From the NCBI GenBank assembly GCA_030427905.1, contig JAUICL010000001.1:372001-436000 (forward strand): DNA of 64,000 nt, in the 5' to 3' direction. The translations under genes and the position numbers were made by a program. This stretch comes from Bacteroidia bacterium. GTDB taxonomy: Bacteria > Bacteroidota > Bacteroidia > Flavobacteriales_D > Cryomorphaceae. Position 1 is the stretch's first letter. Every line of letters starts with the position of its first letter. Under the pieces are notes generated by a model. The model worked only from the letters and a program-made list of their open reading frames with translations. It was not told where the DNA came from and ran no database searches. Positions 1 to 9,105 of the stretch are shown in pieces.

Positions 1-42
1 GCTCATGACAAACTGAAGTATTTTAATTGTTAATTCGCTCAT
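1..42 (-). CDS. Probable RseP-type site-2 protease, N-terminal 14 codons only (partial)
   Basis: Only the start of the gene lies in the window. The minus strand reads ATG from position 42 into MSELTIKILQFVMS, which resembles the first membrane-proximal residues of Bacteroidota RseP (M50 zinc metalloprotease), where a KILQF-like stretch precedes the HELGH helix. It begins just after the dxr stop, and dxr-rseP is a common gene order in this phylum (family knowledge). The catalytic motif is outside the window, so the call rests on a short N-terminus and context only. Confidence 0.5.
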   Translation of the reverse strand, partial: MSELTIKILQFVMS

Positions 43-50
43 AGGTCTAT

Positions 51-1226
51 TCAGGCCTTTTGCCTGCTCAATATCTCTTTTGCAGATCTTCTAATCTCTG
101 CATCTATTTCTATGTAGTCTGCTATACTGGGCTTTTCAATAAACGTGGCCGTAGCCATGCATTCACTTATCAAATCTGACATTTCCAAGAAGCCCAACTC
201 TTCTTTCAAAAAGGCCTCGACGGCTATTTCGTTGGCGGCGTTGAGAACACATGGCATATTCCCACCTTGGTTCATAGCTTCAAATGCGAGACCAAGATTT
301 CTGAACGTTTCTCGATCGGGCTGCTCAAAAGTCAGAGATGGATAGTCCATAAAGTCAAACCGTGGAAACTCTGACTTCAATCGATTCGGGTAACCAAGTG
401 CATACTGAATAGGCAATTTCATATCGGGAAGTCCCATTTGGGCTTTCATACTGCCGTCTTCAAACTGCACGATGCTATGAAGAATAGATTGGGCGTGAAC
501 CACCACATCAATCTGGTCGGGGCGAAGTCCGAAAAGCCATTTTGCTTCGATCACTTCAAGCCCTTTGTTCATCAAAGATGCCGAATCAATGGTAACCTTG
601 GCCCCCATATCCCAGTTGGGGTGCTTGAGAGCTTGTTTAGGCTTGACTCCCGCCAACTGGTCTCGAGTCATCCCGCGAAACGGGCCACCGCTAGCCGTCA
701 AGTAGATCTTTTCTATCGGGTTGTGAAACTCACCCGCTAGACACTGAAAAATAGCCGAGTGCTCAGAGTCTACGGGGTAAATATTCACTCCTTTCTCCTG
801 AGCCGCTTTGGTGATCAAATCACCGGCTACTACCAAGGTTTCTTTATTTGCTAGAGCAATATGCTTCCCAGCATTAATGGCGGCCATGGTTGGTCTTACT
901 CCAGAAAATCCAACAAGCGCTGTCAACACCAGGTCAATTCCTTCCATCTCACAGATGCTGGCCAATGCATCTTCGCCGCAGTATACCTTGATGCCTTCGT
1001 CAAACAACTGATCCTTCAGCCACTTGTACTTCGATTCATCACTAATCACCACGGCATTAGGCTTGAATTTCAATGCTTGTTTGGCCAATAGCTCCGCATT
1101 AGTACGGGCTGTAAGCACTTCTACGCCAAAGGTGTCTTGGTTTTGCTCGATCACATCAAGCGCCTGAGTACCAATGGAACCCGTCGAACCAAGAATGGCA
1201 ATATTTCTCTTTGGATTTTCGCACAT
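51..1226 (-). CDS. dxr: 1-deoxy-D-xylulose 5-phosphate reductoisomerase
   Basis: This cytoplasmic enzyme converts 1-deoxy-D-xylulose 5-phosphate to 2-C-methyl-D-erythritol 4-phosphate with NADPH, the committed step of the MEP isoprenoid pathway. At 391 aa it is full length. The dinucleotide-binding motif GSTGSIG is at residues 13-19, LANKETLV follows, then the metal and substrate segment PVDSEHSAIFQ near residue 150, ASGGPFRG, and the C-terminal helical domain with ANEIAVEAFL. The ATG at 1226 is the only sensible start. A -7 promoter element lies only 8 nt upstream, suggesting a nearly leaderless mRNA. A probable rseP follows downstream. Confidence 0.97.
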   Translation of the reverse strand: MCENPKRNIAILGSTGSIGTQALDVIEQNQDTFGVEVLTARTNAELLAKQALKFKPNAVVISDESKYKWLKDQLFDEGIKVYCGEDALASICEMEGIDLVLTALVGFSGVRPTMAAINAGKHIALANKETLVVAGDLITKAAQEKGVNIYPVDSEHSAIFQCLAGEFHNPIEKIYLTASGGPFRGMTRDQLAGVKPKQALKHPNWDMGAKVTIDSASLMNKGLEVIEAKWLFGLRPDQIDVVVHAQSILHSIVQFEDGSMKAQMGLPDMKLPIQYALGYPNRLKSEFPRFDFMDYPSLTFEQPDRETFRNLGLAFEAMNQGGNMPCVLNAANEIAVEAFLKEELGFLEMSDLISECMATATFIEKPSIADYIEIDAEIRRSAKEILSRQKA

Positions 1227-1234
1227 GAAGTTTG

Positions 1235-1242
1235 CAAAGATA
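1235..1242 (-). promoter_or_regulatory. -7 element of the dxr promoter
   Basis: Read on the minus strand the octamer is TATCTTTG, an exact match to the Bacteroidota -7 consensus TAnnTTTG, followed by C. No convincing TTG is seen at the -33 spacing. Its downstream edge is 8 nt from the dxr ATG. Confidence 0.5.
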
Positions 1243-1284
1243 TGAGTTTGTACTGTAGGTGAATCGACTGATTTAAGTATTAAA

Positions 1285-2778
1285 TCATATCCATTTACAG
1301 AGTTTATCAGCTATTTTTCGGTCATTGCTCAGTCTTGGCACTTTGTTTTGACCACCCAATTTGCCCTGGCTCTTCATGTATTTATTGAATGCATCTGCTT
1401 CCAACACCGTCACCACCAATGGCCTCAGAATCTTTCCCTTGATCAGGTCAGCGTAGTAGATGTTCTTTTCCTGCATGACCCTGTCAAGATCTGCTGAAAA
1501 CCCATCTATGTCATTAGGCTCTGATGAAAAGGAAATCAACCATTCGTGATAAGGCAGCCCTGCGTCGGGATTCAATTGGGGCGCAACAGTAAATTCTATG
1601 ATTTCAGCTCCGTACTTACTAGCTACTTCATTCATAGCTCCTTCCACTTCTTCGGCAATTACGTGCTCTCCAAATGCAGATGTGAAGTGTTTTATTCTAC
1701 CCGTCACCACAATTTTAAAGGGGTCGATGGAAGTAAACTTGACGGTGTCGCCGATGCTATAGCCCCAGAGTCCGGCATTGGTTGACATAATCAATGCGTA
1801 GTTCACACCCACTTCTACTTCTCTTAGACTCAGGCGGGTTGGCGATTCATTATAAAACTCATCAGCTGGAATAAACTCGAAGAAAATCCCTGCATTCACA
1901 TTGAGCAAGAGGGCTTCGTTGTTTTGATCATCTTGGAAGGCGATAAACCCTTCGCTAGCCGGATAGGTTTCAATGCTGTCAACCGTTTTTCCGATAAGTC
2001 GCTTGAAGTGCGGCCTATACGGGCCAAAATTCACCCCACCGTAAACAAACACGCTGAACTTCGGAAAGACTTGTGAAATACTGCTTTTACCAGTGCGCTG
2101 TAGGATGCGCTCAAAATAGTGTTGCACCCAACTCGGAATCCCAGAAATCAATGTCATGGGCTGATCCAACGTTTCGTCTATGACGGCATCCACCTTTGTT
2201 TCCCAATCTTCTATGCAATTAGTCTCGAACGAAGGCAGCCGGTTCTTCTGGAGATACTTCGGCACGTGATGGGCTACTATTCCTGATAGCCGTCCCACAT
2301 CCAGTCCGTTCTTCTTTGCCAGTTTCGGACTTCCTTGAAGGAAAATCATCTTTCCATCCACAAAGGAAGTATTTCCTGTCTGGGCAATGTAGAGCAGAAG
2401 GGCATCGCGAGCAGCTACGATGTGATGCTTCATCGAGTCTTTTGAAATGGGGATATACTTTGCCCCAGAAGTGGTCCCCGACGTCTTCGAAAGGTAAATT
2501 GGTTTCCCCGGCCAAAGAACATCTGCTTCACCATTTACCATACGATCGAGGTAAGGGCGCAATCCTTCATAATCGCGCACGGGAACTTGACGCTTAAACG
2601 CCTCGTAATTCTCGATGCTCGAAAAGTCGTGGTCTTTTCCAAAAGCCGTATTTCCAGCAGAGTCAATCAGCGAGCTCAAAACCGCATTCTGACATTCAAC
2701 AGCCCTTGACTTCCATTGCTGCACCTTCTTTTTTGTCCTTTGAGCAACTAATTTGCTTAGATATCGCTTGATGCTCAT
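1285..2778 (-). CDS. GH3-family acyl-adenylate/amido synthetase-like protein
   Basis: A 497-aa member of the GH3 (auxin-responsive promoter) family within the ANL adenylating superfamily. Three ATP/AMP-binding signatures are visible: TSGTTSGAK at residues 99-107, YPASEGFIAFQ in the middle, and YSIGDTVKF followed by TGRIKHFTSAFGEH, which leads into the mobile C-terminal domain. Plant GH3 enzymes conjugate amino acids to acyl acids. Bacterial members, common in Bacteroidota, have no well-established substrate, so substrate and pathway are unknown here. The start overlaps the upstream M23 peptidase stop by 4 bp (ATGA), so the two are translationally coupled. Confidence 0.85.
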   Translation of the reverse strand: MSIKRYLSKLVAQRTKKKVQQWKSRAVECQNAVLSSLIDSAGNTAFGKDHDFSSIENYEAFKRQVPVRDYEGLRPYLDRMVNGEADVLWPGKPIYLSKTSGTTSGAKYIPISKDSMKHHIVAARDALLLYIAQTGNTSFVDGKMIFLQGSPKLAKKNGLDVGRLSGIVAHHVPKYLQKNRLPSFETNCIEDWETKVDAVIDETLDQPMTLISGIPSWVQHYFERILQRTGKSSISQVFPKFSVFVYGGVNFGPYRPHFKRLIGKTVDSIETYPASEGFIAFQDDQNNEALLLNVNAGIFFEFIPADEFYNESPTRLSLREVEVGVNYALIMSTNAGLWGYSIGDTVKFTSIDPFKIVVTGRIKHFTSAFGEHVIAEEVEGAMNEVASKYGAEIIEFTVAPQLNPDAGLPYHEWLISFSSEPNDIDGFSADLDRVMQEKNIYYADLIKGKILRPLVVTVLEADAFNKYMKSQGKLGGQNKVPRLSNDRKIADKLCKWI

Positions 2779-3668
2779 GATTCAGACGTAAAGGCAATAT
2801 ATTCTTGCGGATCTATAGGGCTTCCGTTGTGCCAAAGCTCGAAGTGAAGGTGTGGACCATCAGTGTACTTGCCCGTGTTTCCTATAATGGCAATCGTTTC
2901 ACCGGCCTTCACCTGCTCCCCTACTTCCTTCAACAGCACAGAATTGTGCTTGTAGATTGATATCAAATTGTTGGGATGCTGAATTTGAATAACGTACCCT
3001 CCATCAGATGTAAAAGATGAAAGCACCACCACTCCGTCGTAAACAGACATCACGGGCTCACCTTCTCGAGATGTAATGTCTACGCCATAATGCTTTATAC
3101 TCGCATCAAACCCATCTGTAACCGTTCCTTTCATTGGCTGAAAGAACAGTACACCAGGAAGGCCTACCAAATTGGATTTGCTCTGGGCGTTGTCCATGAG
3201 GGCATACCGCTCCTGCGATTCTATGGATTGTCTTAAAACCGAATCTTCGGGGGAAGTTGAAAAGTCGAGATTGCCGTAGTTTCTACTTTCCACTTCTCCT
3301 TCTACGTCGAGAGAATCATTTCCAATATCACCAGTCAGCACGCGGTGTACGTTCTCAAAATAGTTGGCATATTGCTCTTGAGCCTTTTCAAGCGAATCAG
3401 CTTTCACAGCGGCGGCAAGTGCATTGAGCCTTGTTTCGGTATCGCCATATCCCGGAATGTATTCTCGAAGCGGGGTAAAAACAATTAGAACGAGCACAAA
3501 GGTAGCCATGACCAAGAAGGCCAGAGTGATTCCCGAGATGACGTTTAGAGGTGTAAGAAAGGCAGAAAAGCGCTCATCGAAAGTCGTATCGTTCATCACC
3601 ACAAGGCGATACCGATTGCGCAGTTTTTTTATTATTCGCTTAGGTTCTTTAGATGATTTCTTCGCCAT
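2775..3668 (-). CDS. Membrane-anchored M23 (LytM) peptidoglycan endopeptidase
   Basis: This 297-aa protein has a basic cytoplasmic N-terminus, one transmembrane helix at about residues 43-65, a helical linker and a C-terminal LytM domain. The zinc ligands of a catalytically competent M23 domain are present: H193 and D197 in HYGVD, and the HLH pair near residues 273-275 in GPHLHFELW. It probably cleaves or remodels peptidoglycan cross-links from the periplasmic side of the inner membrane. It is first in a two-gene operon with the GH3-like gene and diverges from sprE. The start is the ATG at 3668. Confidence 0.9.
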   Translation of the reverse strand: MAKKSSKEPKRIIKKLRNRYRLVVMNDTTFDERFSAFLTPLNVISGITLAFLVMATFVLVLIVFTPLREYIPGYGDTETRLNALAAAVKADSLEKAQEQYANYFENVHRVLTGDIGNDSLDVEGEVESRNYGNLDFSTSPEDSVLRQSIESQERYALMDNAQSKSNLVGLPGVLFFQPMKGTVTDGFDASIKHYGVDITSREGEPVMSVYDGVVVLSSFTSDGGYVIQIQHPNNLISIYKHNSVLLKEVGEQVKAGETIAIIGNTGKYTDGPHLHFELWHNGSPIDPQEYIAFTSES

Positions 3669-3750
3669 GAACTCGCATTAGCGGCGTAAATATCCGAAAA
3701 TATTAGGCTTTCTTAGAAGAGGTCATACCGAAGTTGTGAGAAATTTGCAA

Positions 3751-3758
3751 TATTTTTG
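3751..3758 (+). promoter_or_regulatory. -7 element upstream of sprE/porW
   Basis: TATTTTTG matches TAnnTTTG and is followed by C. A TTG at 3734-3736 is too close (14-nt gap) to be a standard -33 element. Transcription would start at about 3762-3766, almost on the first possible start codon. Confidence 0.4.
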
Positions 3759-3763
3759 CATCC

Positions 3764-6487
3764 TTGCAGTTTAAGGAATACCCAAATAAGTTTGAGGGTT
3801 TGAAAAAATGGAGATCATATAAAGCTATCTTGAGCATACTGGTTCTTGCTCTGGTGGCTGTTGCGTGCTCGAAAGAAAAGTCTGGGTTTACCAACCGCAT
3901 GTACCACAATACCACTTCTCATTACAACTGGTATTTCAATGCCAATGAGATCATGCGCTTGACTGAGCTGGAGCTATGGACAAATAAGCAAGACAACTAC
4001 CACGAAATTCTTCCTATATATATCATCCCCGATGATGAAGGTCAAAAAAACCTGACCCCATCCATGGATGAAATAATCGAAAAGTGCTCGACTATTATAG
4101 ATCGGCACTCGATGGAGATCAAGAGAACGGAGCACAATAAGTGGATTGATGAGACTTTCTTTTTGATGGGGAAAGCAAACTACTACAAGGGGAAGTTTGC
4201 CACAGCGCAGGAGATGTTTAGCTACGTCTCAAAAAAGTATAAAGATCAAGAGACCAGACATTATGCGGCTCTTTGGTCGGCTCGTACTTATATCGAAGAG
4301 CAGCGGTATGGAAAAGCCGCAACCACACTCACTACGGCTGAGAAAAGTAAGGCAACGGATAAGCCAAAAGATTTTGACGCACAACTAGAAACGGTTTACG
4401 CAGATCTTTATTTGCGACAAGAGCGATACGAAGAAGCTCTTATCCACCTTGACAATGCCGCGCGCATGACCAAGGACAAGGATATGAAGGCGCGACTGAC
4501 TTTTATTTACGCTCAAGTCAATCAGCACCTCAACAAATCTAAAGATGCTGTTGAAGGTTTTGCCAAGGTCGTGAAACTCCGCCCAGATTATGAAATGGAG
4601 TTTTATGCGCGCATAAACCAAGCCCTTTCGTACGATCGAAAGCTCGATGCAAGCCAAATCAAGAAAATGCTTTGGGACATGGCAAAAGACGACAAGAACG
4701 TCGATTACTATGACCAAATCTACTACGCACTAGCGGAAATCGAATTGGCAGACCAAAATATAGAAGAAGGAATTAACCTCCTTCAAACTTCGGCTGCGAA
4801 GAGCATCAACAACCCGCGTCAAAAAGGACGAACCTACCTAAGACTTGCCGAAATATACTTCGTGGAGCGAGAGTATGTTCTCGCTAAGAACTACTACGAC
4901 AGTACAGCTACCTTCCTGCCCGAAGACTACCCAGATTACCACATTATACTCGCAACAGGAGCTTCGCTAAACGAATTGGTTACCAATATCCAAATAGTCG
5001 AGTACAACGACAGCGTTATTTCTCTCGCCACCATGGACGAAAAGGAAAGGGATAAGAAACTCTTGAAGATGATCGCCCAGCTTGAAGAAGAAGAAGACGC
5101 CAAACGACAAGCTGAACTAGATGCTCTAGAGCGTATGCAAAATGCGCCACCATCCCGAAAGGGTTCAGGCAGCGATGGACGAACGTGGTATTTTTACAAC
5201 ACATCCACACTCTCGAGTGGCTACCAAGAGTTCCAAAGAAAATGGGGGTCACGAAAACTGGAAGACAACTGGAGGCGGTCCACCAGGAATGAGTTTGTAG
5301 AAAATAGCCTGGAGATGGGTGCTGATAGCGACTCACTAATGGCCAACTTGGGTCAACAAGAATCCAATGTGAAATCGTTGGATGAGTACCTAAGTGAGTT
5401 ACCAACTTCTGACTCGGCCTTGACCAGCGCACACAACGAAATTATAGCTGCTCTATACGCCATCGGTACCATTTACGCCGAAAAGCTAAAAGATGATGAC
5501 AATGCCATCGAATCGTTTTTGAGAATTACGAATGAATACGACACCAGTGCCACAGCGCTGCCCGCCTACTACCAGCTCTACCGTATTTATGTTCAAAAAG
5601 AAGAGAAGGGTGGTTTTGTAGGAACTGGATTTAAAGACAATTCGGACTACTACAAGAACGTCATCTTAGCTGACTACCCCGATAGCGAATTTGCCAAACT
5701 CATTCTCGACCCGACTTATGTGACGGCCAAAAACCAACGCTATGAGGAGGAAAAAGAAAAGTACGAACAGACGTATAAAAAATTCAATCGAAGGCAGTAC
5801 TCTGATGTTCTTGTCACCTGCAACAACATTATAAACGAAGAGCCTGACAACAACTTCTTAGCCAAGTACTACCTGATCAAAGCCTTGACCATTGGTGCAC
5901 AGAGAAGTGCCGATGCTTACGAAGACATTCTTCGGGAGATCATTGCCAAATTCAGAGGTACACCTGAAGCAGATAAGGCAGCCGAACTACTCGGTGAACT
6001 CAATAGTGCTAAAGCCAGATTGGCTCGAGGCGAAACGCCACAAGATGATGACGACGCGCCTGCGGATCCTGCTGGCGATGACCCTGCTGCTGGAGCTGCT
6101 CCAAGCGATGTCGATTTCAGCATGTTTAAAGAAGATGATGATTCAGAGCACTTCTTCGCACTGGTTTTTGCAAAGACCGAAGACGATGCGACATCGCTAA
6201 AAAACACCATCTCCGATTTTAACACAGAATACTTCAGATCTGAAAACCTTCGAATCACGAACAGTTTTATAGACAAAGATCATCAGATCATCATCGTGCG
6301 TAGCTTCGCTAACAAAGAAGAAGCCTTGCGCTACTACAACTCATTCTACACGGATTCGGGGCTGCTCAAAGAAATTAATCGCAAGAACCACGATAAGTTC
6401 GTTATTACCACCAAGAACTTCACCGTCTTGTTCCGGAATAAAAACACTGACGTCTACAAAGCATTCTTTGATGCGAAGTACGACTAA
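3764..6487 (+). CDS. sprE: Type IX secretion system lipoprotein SprE/PorW (TPR repeats)
   Basis: A 907-aa TPR-rich lipoprotein of the SprE (Flavobacterium) / PorW (Porphyromonas) family, needed for type IX secretion and gliding. The N-terminus has a basic stretch, a hydrophobic helix and a lipobox ending VAVACS (C35 counted from 3764). The characteristic motif HYNWYFNANEIMRL follows, then helical TPR-like repeats through residue 750, a short acidic Ala/Pro/Asp-rich linker and a C-terminal module. There is no ATG before the signal peptide. Candidate starts are TTG at 3764 and TTG at 3800, and the position of the -7 element favours the second. PorZ, another T9SS component, is encoded at 31-33.6 kb. 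Confidence 0.88.
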   Translation: MQFKEYPNKFEGLKKWRSYKAILSILVLALVAVACSKEKSGFTNRMYHNTTSHYNWYFNANEIMRLTELELWTNKQDNYHEILPIYIIPDDEGQKNLTPSMDEIIEKCSTIIDRHSMEIKRTEHNKWIDETFFLMGKANYYKGKFATAQEMFSYVSKKYKDQETRHYAALWSARTYIEEQRYGKAATTLTTAEKSKATDKPKDFDAQLETVYADLYLRQERYEEALIHLDNAARMTKDKDMKARLTFIYAQVNQHLNKSKDAVEGFAKVVKLRPDYEMEFYARINQALSYDRKLDASQIKKMLWDMAKDDKNVDYYDQIYYALAEIELADQNIEEGINLLQTSAAKSINNPRQKGRTYLRLAEIYFVEREYVLAKNYYDSTATFLPEDYPDYHIILATGASLNELVTNIQIVEYNDSVISLATMDEKERDKKLLKMIAQLEEEEDAKRQAELDALERMQNAPPSRKGSGSDGRTWYFYNTSTLSSGYQEFQRKWGSRKLEDNWRRSTRNEFVENSLEMGADSDSLMANLGQQESNVKSLDEYLSELPTSDSALTSAHNEIIAALYAIGTIYAEKLKDDDNAIESFLRITNEYDTSATALPAYYQLYRIYVQKEEKGGFVGTGFKDNSDYYKNVILADYPDSEFAKLILDPTYVTAKNQRYEEEKEKYEQTYKKFNRRQYSDVLVTCNNIINEEPDNNFLAKYYLIKALTIGAQRSADAYEDILREIIAKFRGTPEADKAAELLGELNSAKARLARGETPQDDDDAPADPAGDDPAAGAAPSDVDFSMFKEDDDSEHFFALVFAKTEDDATSLKNTISDFNTEYFRSENLRITNSFIDKDHQIIIVRSFANKEEALRYYNSFYTDSGLLKEINRKNHDKFVITTKNFTVLFRNKNTDVYKAFFDAKYD

Positions 6488-6499
6488 CCCTTAAACACA

Positions 6500-6940
6500 A
6501 TGTTTAAAAGTTCAAACAATAGAGAAATGGCAAAAGCAAACGAGCCCAATTCACCCGAAAAGCTAAATCGAATTGTATCAGGAACTCAATTAGTAGGTGA
6601 GATTGTATCGGATAGCAATATTCGAATAGATGGTACAGTAAAAGGAACGATTTCAGTAAAAGGAAGGCTTGTTGTGGGTCCTACAGGTAAAATTGAAGGA
6701 AGTATCGATTGCGAAAACGCCGACATCGAAGGTACCATCTTGGGTACGATTAACGTAAATGGTTTACTTTCTTTAAAATCTACTGCCCGATTGGAATGCG
6801 ACATCGCCACGAAGAAACTAGCTATCGAGCCAGGTGCCGTATTTAGCGGTAAGTGCGCCATGGGTGGTGGAGTCGTTAAGGAGTTTAACAAGGAGATCTC
6901 AAACAAAGATGGCGACCAAGCCGCCAAACAAGCCCACTAA
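6500..6940 (+). CDS. Bactofilin family polymer-forming cytoskeletal protein
   Basis: A 146-aa bactofilin (DUF583) with the repetitive beta-helix pattern: GTQLVGEIVSDSNIRIDGTV, then KGTISVKGRLVVGPTGKIEG, DCENADIEGTILGTINVNG and further strands. Family members self-assemble into nucleotide-independent filaments that scaffold envelope proteins. Two starts are possible, 6500 and 6527 (MAKANEPNS); the second removes an atypical Asn-rich leader. It sits 12 nt after sprE, and its 3' end overlaps the next gene by 32 bp, so it links the secretion gene to the ATP synthase operon. Confidence 0.88.
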   Translation: MFKSSNNREMAKANEPNSPEKLNRIVSGTQLVGEIVSDSNIRIDGTVKGTISVKGRLVVGPTGKIEGSIDCENADIEGTILGTINVNGLLSLKSTARLECDIATKKLAIEPGAVFSGKCAMGGGVVKEFNKEISNKDGDQAAKQAH

Positions 6941-7136
6941 GCGAGGCCGACCAAACGACTTCTACCGATATTCTGGCATGGCTATAAAGATGGCCATCGT
7001 AATTTTGGCTGGAGTGATGGGAGGGCAAAAGTTGGATGAAAACCACCAAACTGAATCGCCCTGGTTTACCATTGTATTATCGCTACTCAGTGTAGCCATT
7101 GCCATATACATCGTCATCAAAGACACGCAAGACTAA
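6909..7136 (+). CDS. AtpZ/AtpI-like small membrane protein of the ATP synthase operon
   Basis: A 75-aa protein starting at the ATG at 6909, inside the bactofilin 3' end. A basic N-terminus rich in Lys, Pro and Arg precedes two transmembrane segments separated by a short loop: MAIKMAIVILAGVMGGQKLD, then FTIVLSLLSVAIAIYIVIKD. Size, topology and position just upstream of atpB fit the AtpZ/AtpI (F0F1-ATPase subunit) family, implicated in Mg2+ transport and c-ring assembly. The in-frame extension back to 6834 runs through bactofilin coding sequence and is not used. Confidence 0.8.
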   Translation: MATKPPNKPTKRGRPNDFYRYSGMAIKMAIVILAGVMGGQKLDENHQTESPWFTIVLSLLSVAIAIYIVIKDTQD

Positions 7137-7146
7137 CTCAATCCAG

Positions 7147-7524
7147 ATGAAGGGTTTTTACAGAGACATTATCATTGCTACTATTGCTCTAGGTGTTGGT
7201 GCCTGGGCCACAGCAGAATACGGCCTTCACACAACTGTTCCTATCTCGTTCTGGATCTCTCTCATCATCGTGCTGGCCATGACTTGGATCATACATGGTG
7301 TAATGGTCAAGGCAAACGACAAACGACCACAATTGTTCGTAACCTATTTTATGGGTACACTAACGGCCAAATTGTTTATCTCGGCAATGGTGCTGGTATC
7401 CGTGGGCGTGCTCGACCGCGACAACCTTACTTTCACGGCCATCGGCTACTTTCTTTCCTACATTCTACTCACCGGATTAGAGATCAGGTATCTCCTCCCA
7501 CTTGTTAGAAACTCAAACCACTGA
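7147..7524 (+). CDS. Four-helix membrane protein between atpZ and atpB (AtpI-like position)
   Basis: A 125-aa integral membrane protein starting at the ATG at 7147. Four hydrophobic helices are visible, at about residues 5-22, 29-50, 60-84 and 93-115. No sequence motif identifies it. Its place directly before the subunit a gene, 10 nt after the atpZ-like gene, is that of uncharacterised AtpI-like proteins in Bacteroidota ATP synthase operons, so a role in Fo assembly is an inference from position and topology only. Confidence 0.65.
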   Translation: MKGFYRDIIIATIALGVGAWATAEYGLHTTVPISFWISLIIVLAMTWIIHGVMVKANDKRPQLFVTYFMGTLTAKLFISAMVLVSVGVLDRDNLTFTAIGYFLSYILLTGLEIRYLLPLVRNSNH

Positions 7525-7602
7525 TTTACCGGTGTTTTCGGGTGGTTTGAGCTGCCCACGAAAAAAGGCTGTTAATAAATTTTATTCTGATAGATAAATG
7601 CC

Positions 7603-7610
7603 TACTTTTG
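7603..7610 (+). promoter_or_regulatory. -7 element upstream of atpB
   Basis: TACTTTTG matches TAnnTTTG and is followed by C, in the 133-bp non-coding gap before atpB. It would give a leader of about 40 nt. No clear TTG is seen at -33. Confidence 0.45.
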
Positions 7611-7657
7611 CAGTCGATTTTTTGCGCTCCTAAACTGGGGGCGATAAACGGCTAAGA

Positions 7658-8800
7658 ATGCTTAAAATAATCACCACTTCCCTCCGATCTTTTCTCGCTT
7701 TATTGTCGATGGCTCTACTGTGTGTTTCACAGCCACTTATGGCGCAAGACCATCACGAAGAACCCGCTCATGCTGAACACCATGATGAAAGCGCTCACGA
7801 CGAGCCCTTTGATGCTGGTGCGATGATTATGCATCACATTTCTGATGCGCATGAAATTCACATCATTGGCGATTTGGCCATTTACCTTCCTGTGATTCTT
7901 TGGACAGACAATGGGCTCGATGTATTCTCGAGTTCTCATTTCTACCACAATGAGAAACATATTTCTAACGGTGACGAAAACCATCACTACTATGTACATG
8001 GCGACTATGTAATGCATCACGAGCACATCTACATGGCCGAAAATGGCGGCTTGTCATTCAATGAAGATGGAGTGGTTAGCAACGCATCTGTTTTCGACCT
8101 TTCTATCACGAAAAGCGTGGCGGGAATGTTCTTGACAATCATTCTTCTCTTCTTGATTTTCGGATCGGTAGCGAAAGGGTACAAGAAGCGTCCTGGTCAA
8201 GCACCAAAGGGAATTCAGTCATTTATGGAACCGCTCATTCTCTTCATTCGCGACGAAGTAGCGATTCCATCTATAGGAGCAAAGAAAGCTGACAAGTTCA
8301 TGCCTTTCTTATTAACAGTATTCTTCTTTATCTGGATTGCTAACCTACTCGGTTTGATTCCATTTATCGGTGGATTCAACGTAACGGGAACGCTTTCTGT
8401 AACAATCGTTCTTGCAGGTATTGTTTTCATCTTGACTACAATCAACGGAAACAAACATTACTGGGGTCACATCCTTTGGCCTGCTGGCGTTCCAGCTCCA
8501 ATTAAATTTATCCTAGTTCCGATCGAATTCCTCAGCATCTTCATTAAGCCTGCTGTATTGATGATTCGTTTGACTGCAAACATTACGGCAGGTCACATTA
8601 TCATCCTGGCATTCGTTTCCCTCGTACTCATTTTCGGACAATCTAGCGCTGTAGCCGGTTACGGTGTAGGTGTTGGGTCTGTACTGTTTATGATATTTAT
8701 GTTTTTCATCGAGCTCCTTGTAGCTTTCCTTCAGGCGTATGTATTTACCCTGTTGGCAGCCCTCTATTTTGGAGATGCCACACAAGAAGCTCACCATTAA
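7658..8800 (+). CDS. atpB: F1Fo ATP synthase subunit a
   Basis: A 380-aa Fo subunit a forming the proton half-channels. It has a cleavable-type signal sequence (residues 1-29, ending PLMAQ) and a long periplasmic segment very rich in His, Asp and Glu (about residues 30-140), both typical of Bacteroidota subunit a and absent from E. coli. Five or so transmembrane helices follow. The essential stator arginine is R304 in MIRLTANITAGHI, and the last helix has FIELLVAFLQAYVF. It is the first of six atp genes, atpBEFHAG; atpD and atpC are not in the window. Confidence 0.95.
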   Translation: MLKIITTSLRSFLALLSMALLCVSQPLMAQDHHEEPAHAEHHDESAHDEPFDAGAMIMHHISDAHEIHIIGDLAIYLPVILWTDNGLDVFSSSHFYHNEKHISNGDENHHYYVHGDYVMHHEHIYMAENGGLSFNEDGVVSNASVFDLSITKSVAGMFLTIILLFLIFGSVAKGYKKRPGQAPKGIQSFMEPLILFIRDEVAIPSIGAKKADKFMPFLLTVFFFIWIANLLGLIPFIGGFNVTGTLSVTIVLAGIVFILTTINGNKHYWGHILWPAGVPAPIKFILVPIEFLSIFIKPAVLMIRLTANITAGHIIILAFVSLVLIFGQSSAVAGYGVGVGSVLFMIFMFFIELLVAFLQAYVFTLLAALYFGDATQEAHH

Positions 8801-8826
8801 CAATTGGCAATAATTTAACCATATAA

Positions 8827-9081
<255 letters not shown>

Positions 9082-9105
9082 GAGAAACACGAAAAAGAAA
9101 GTGCG

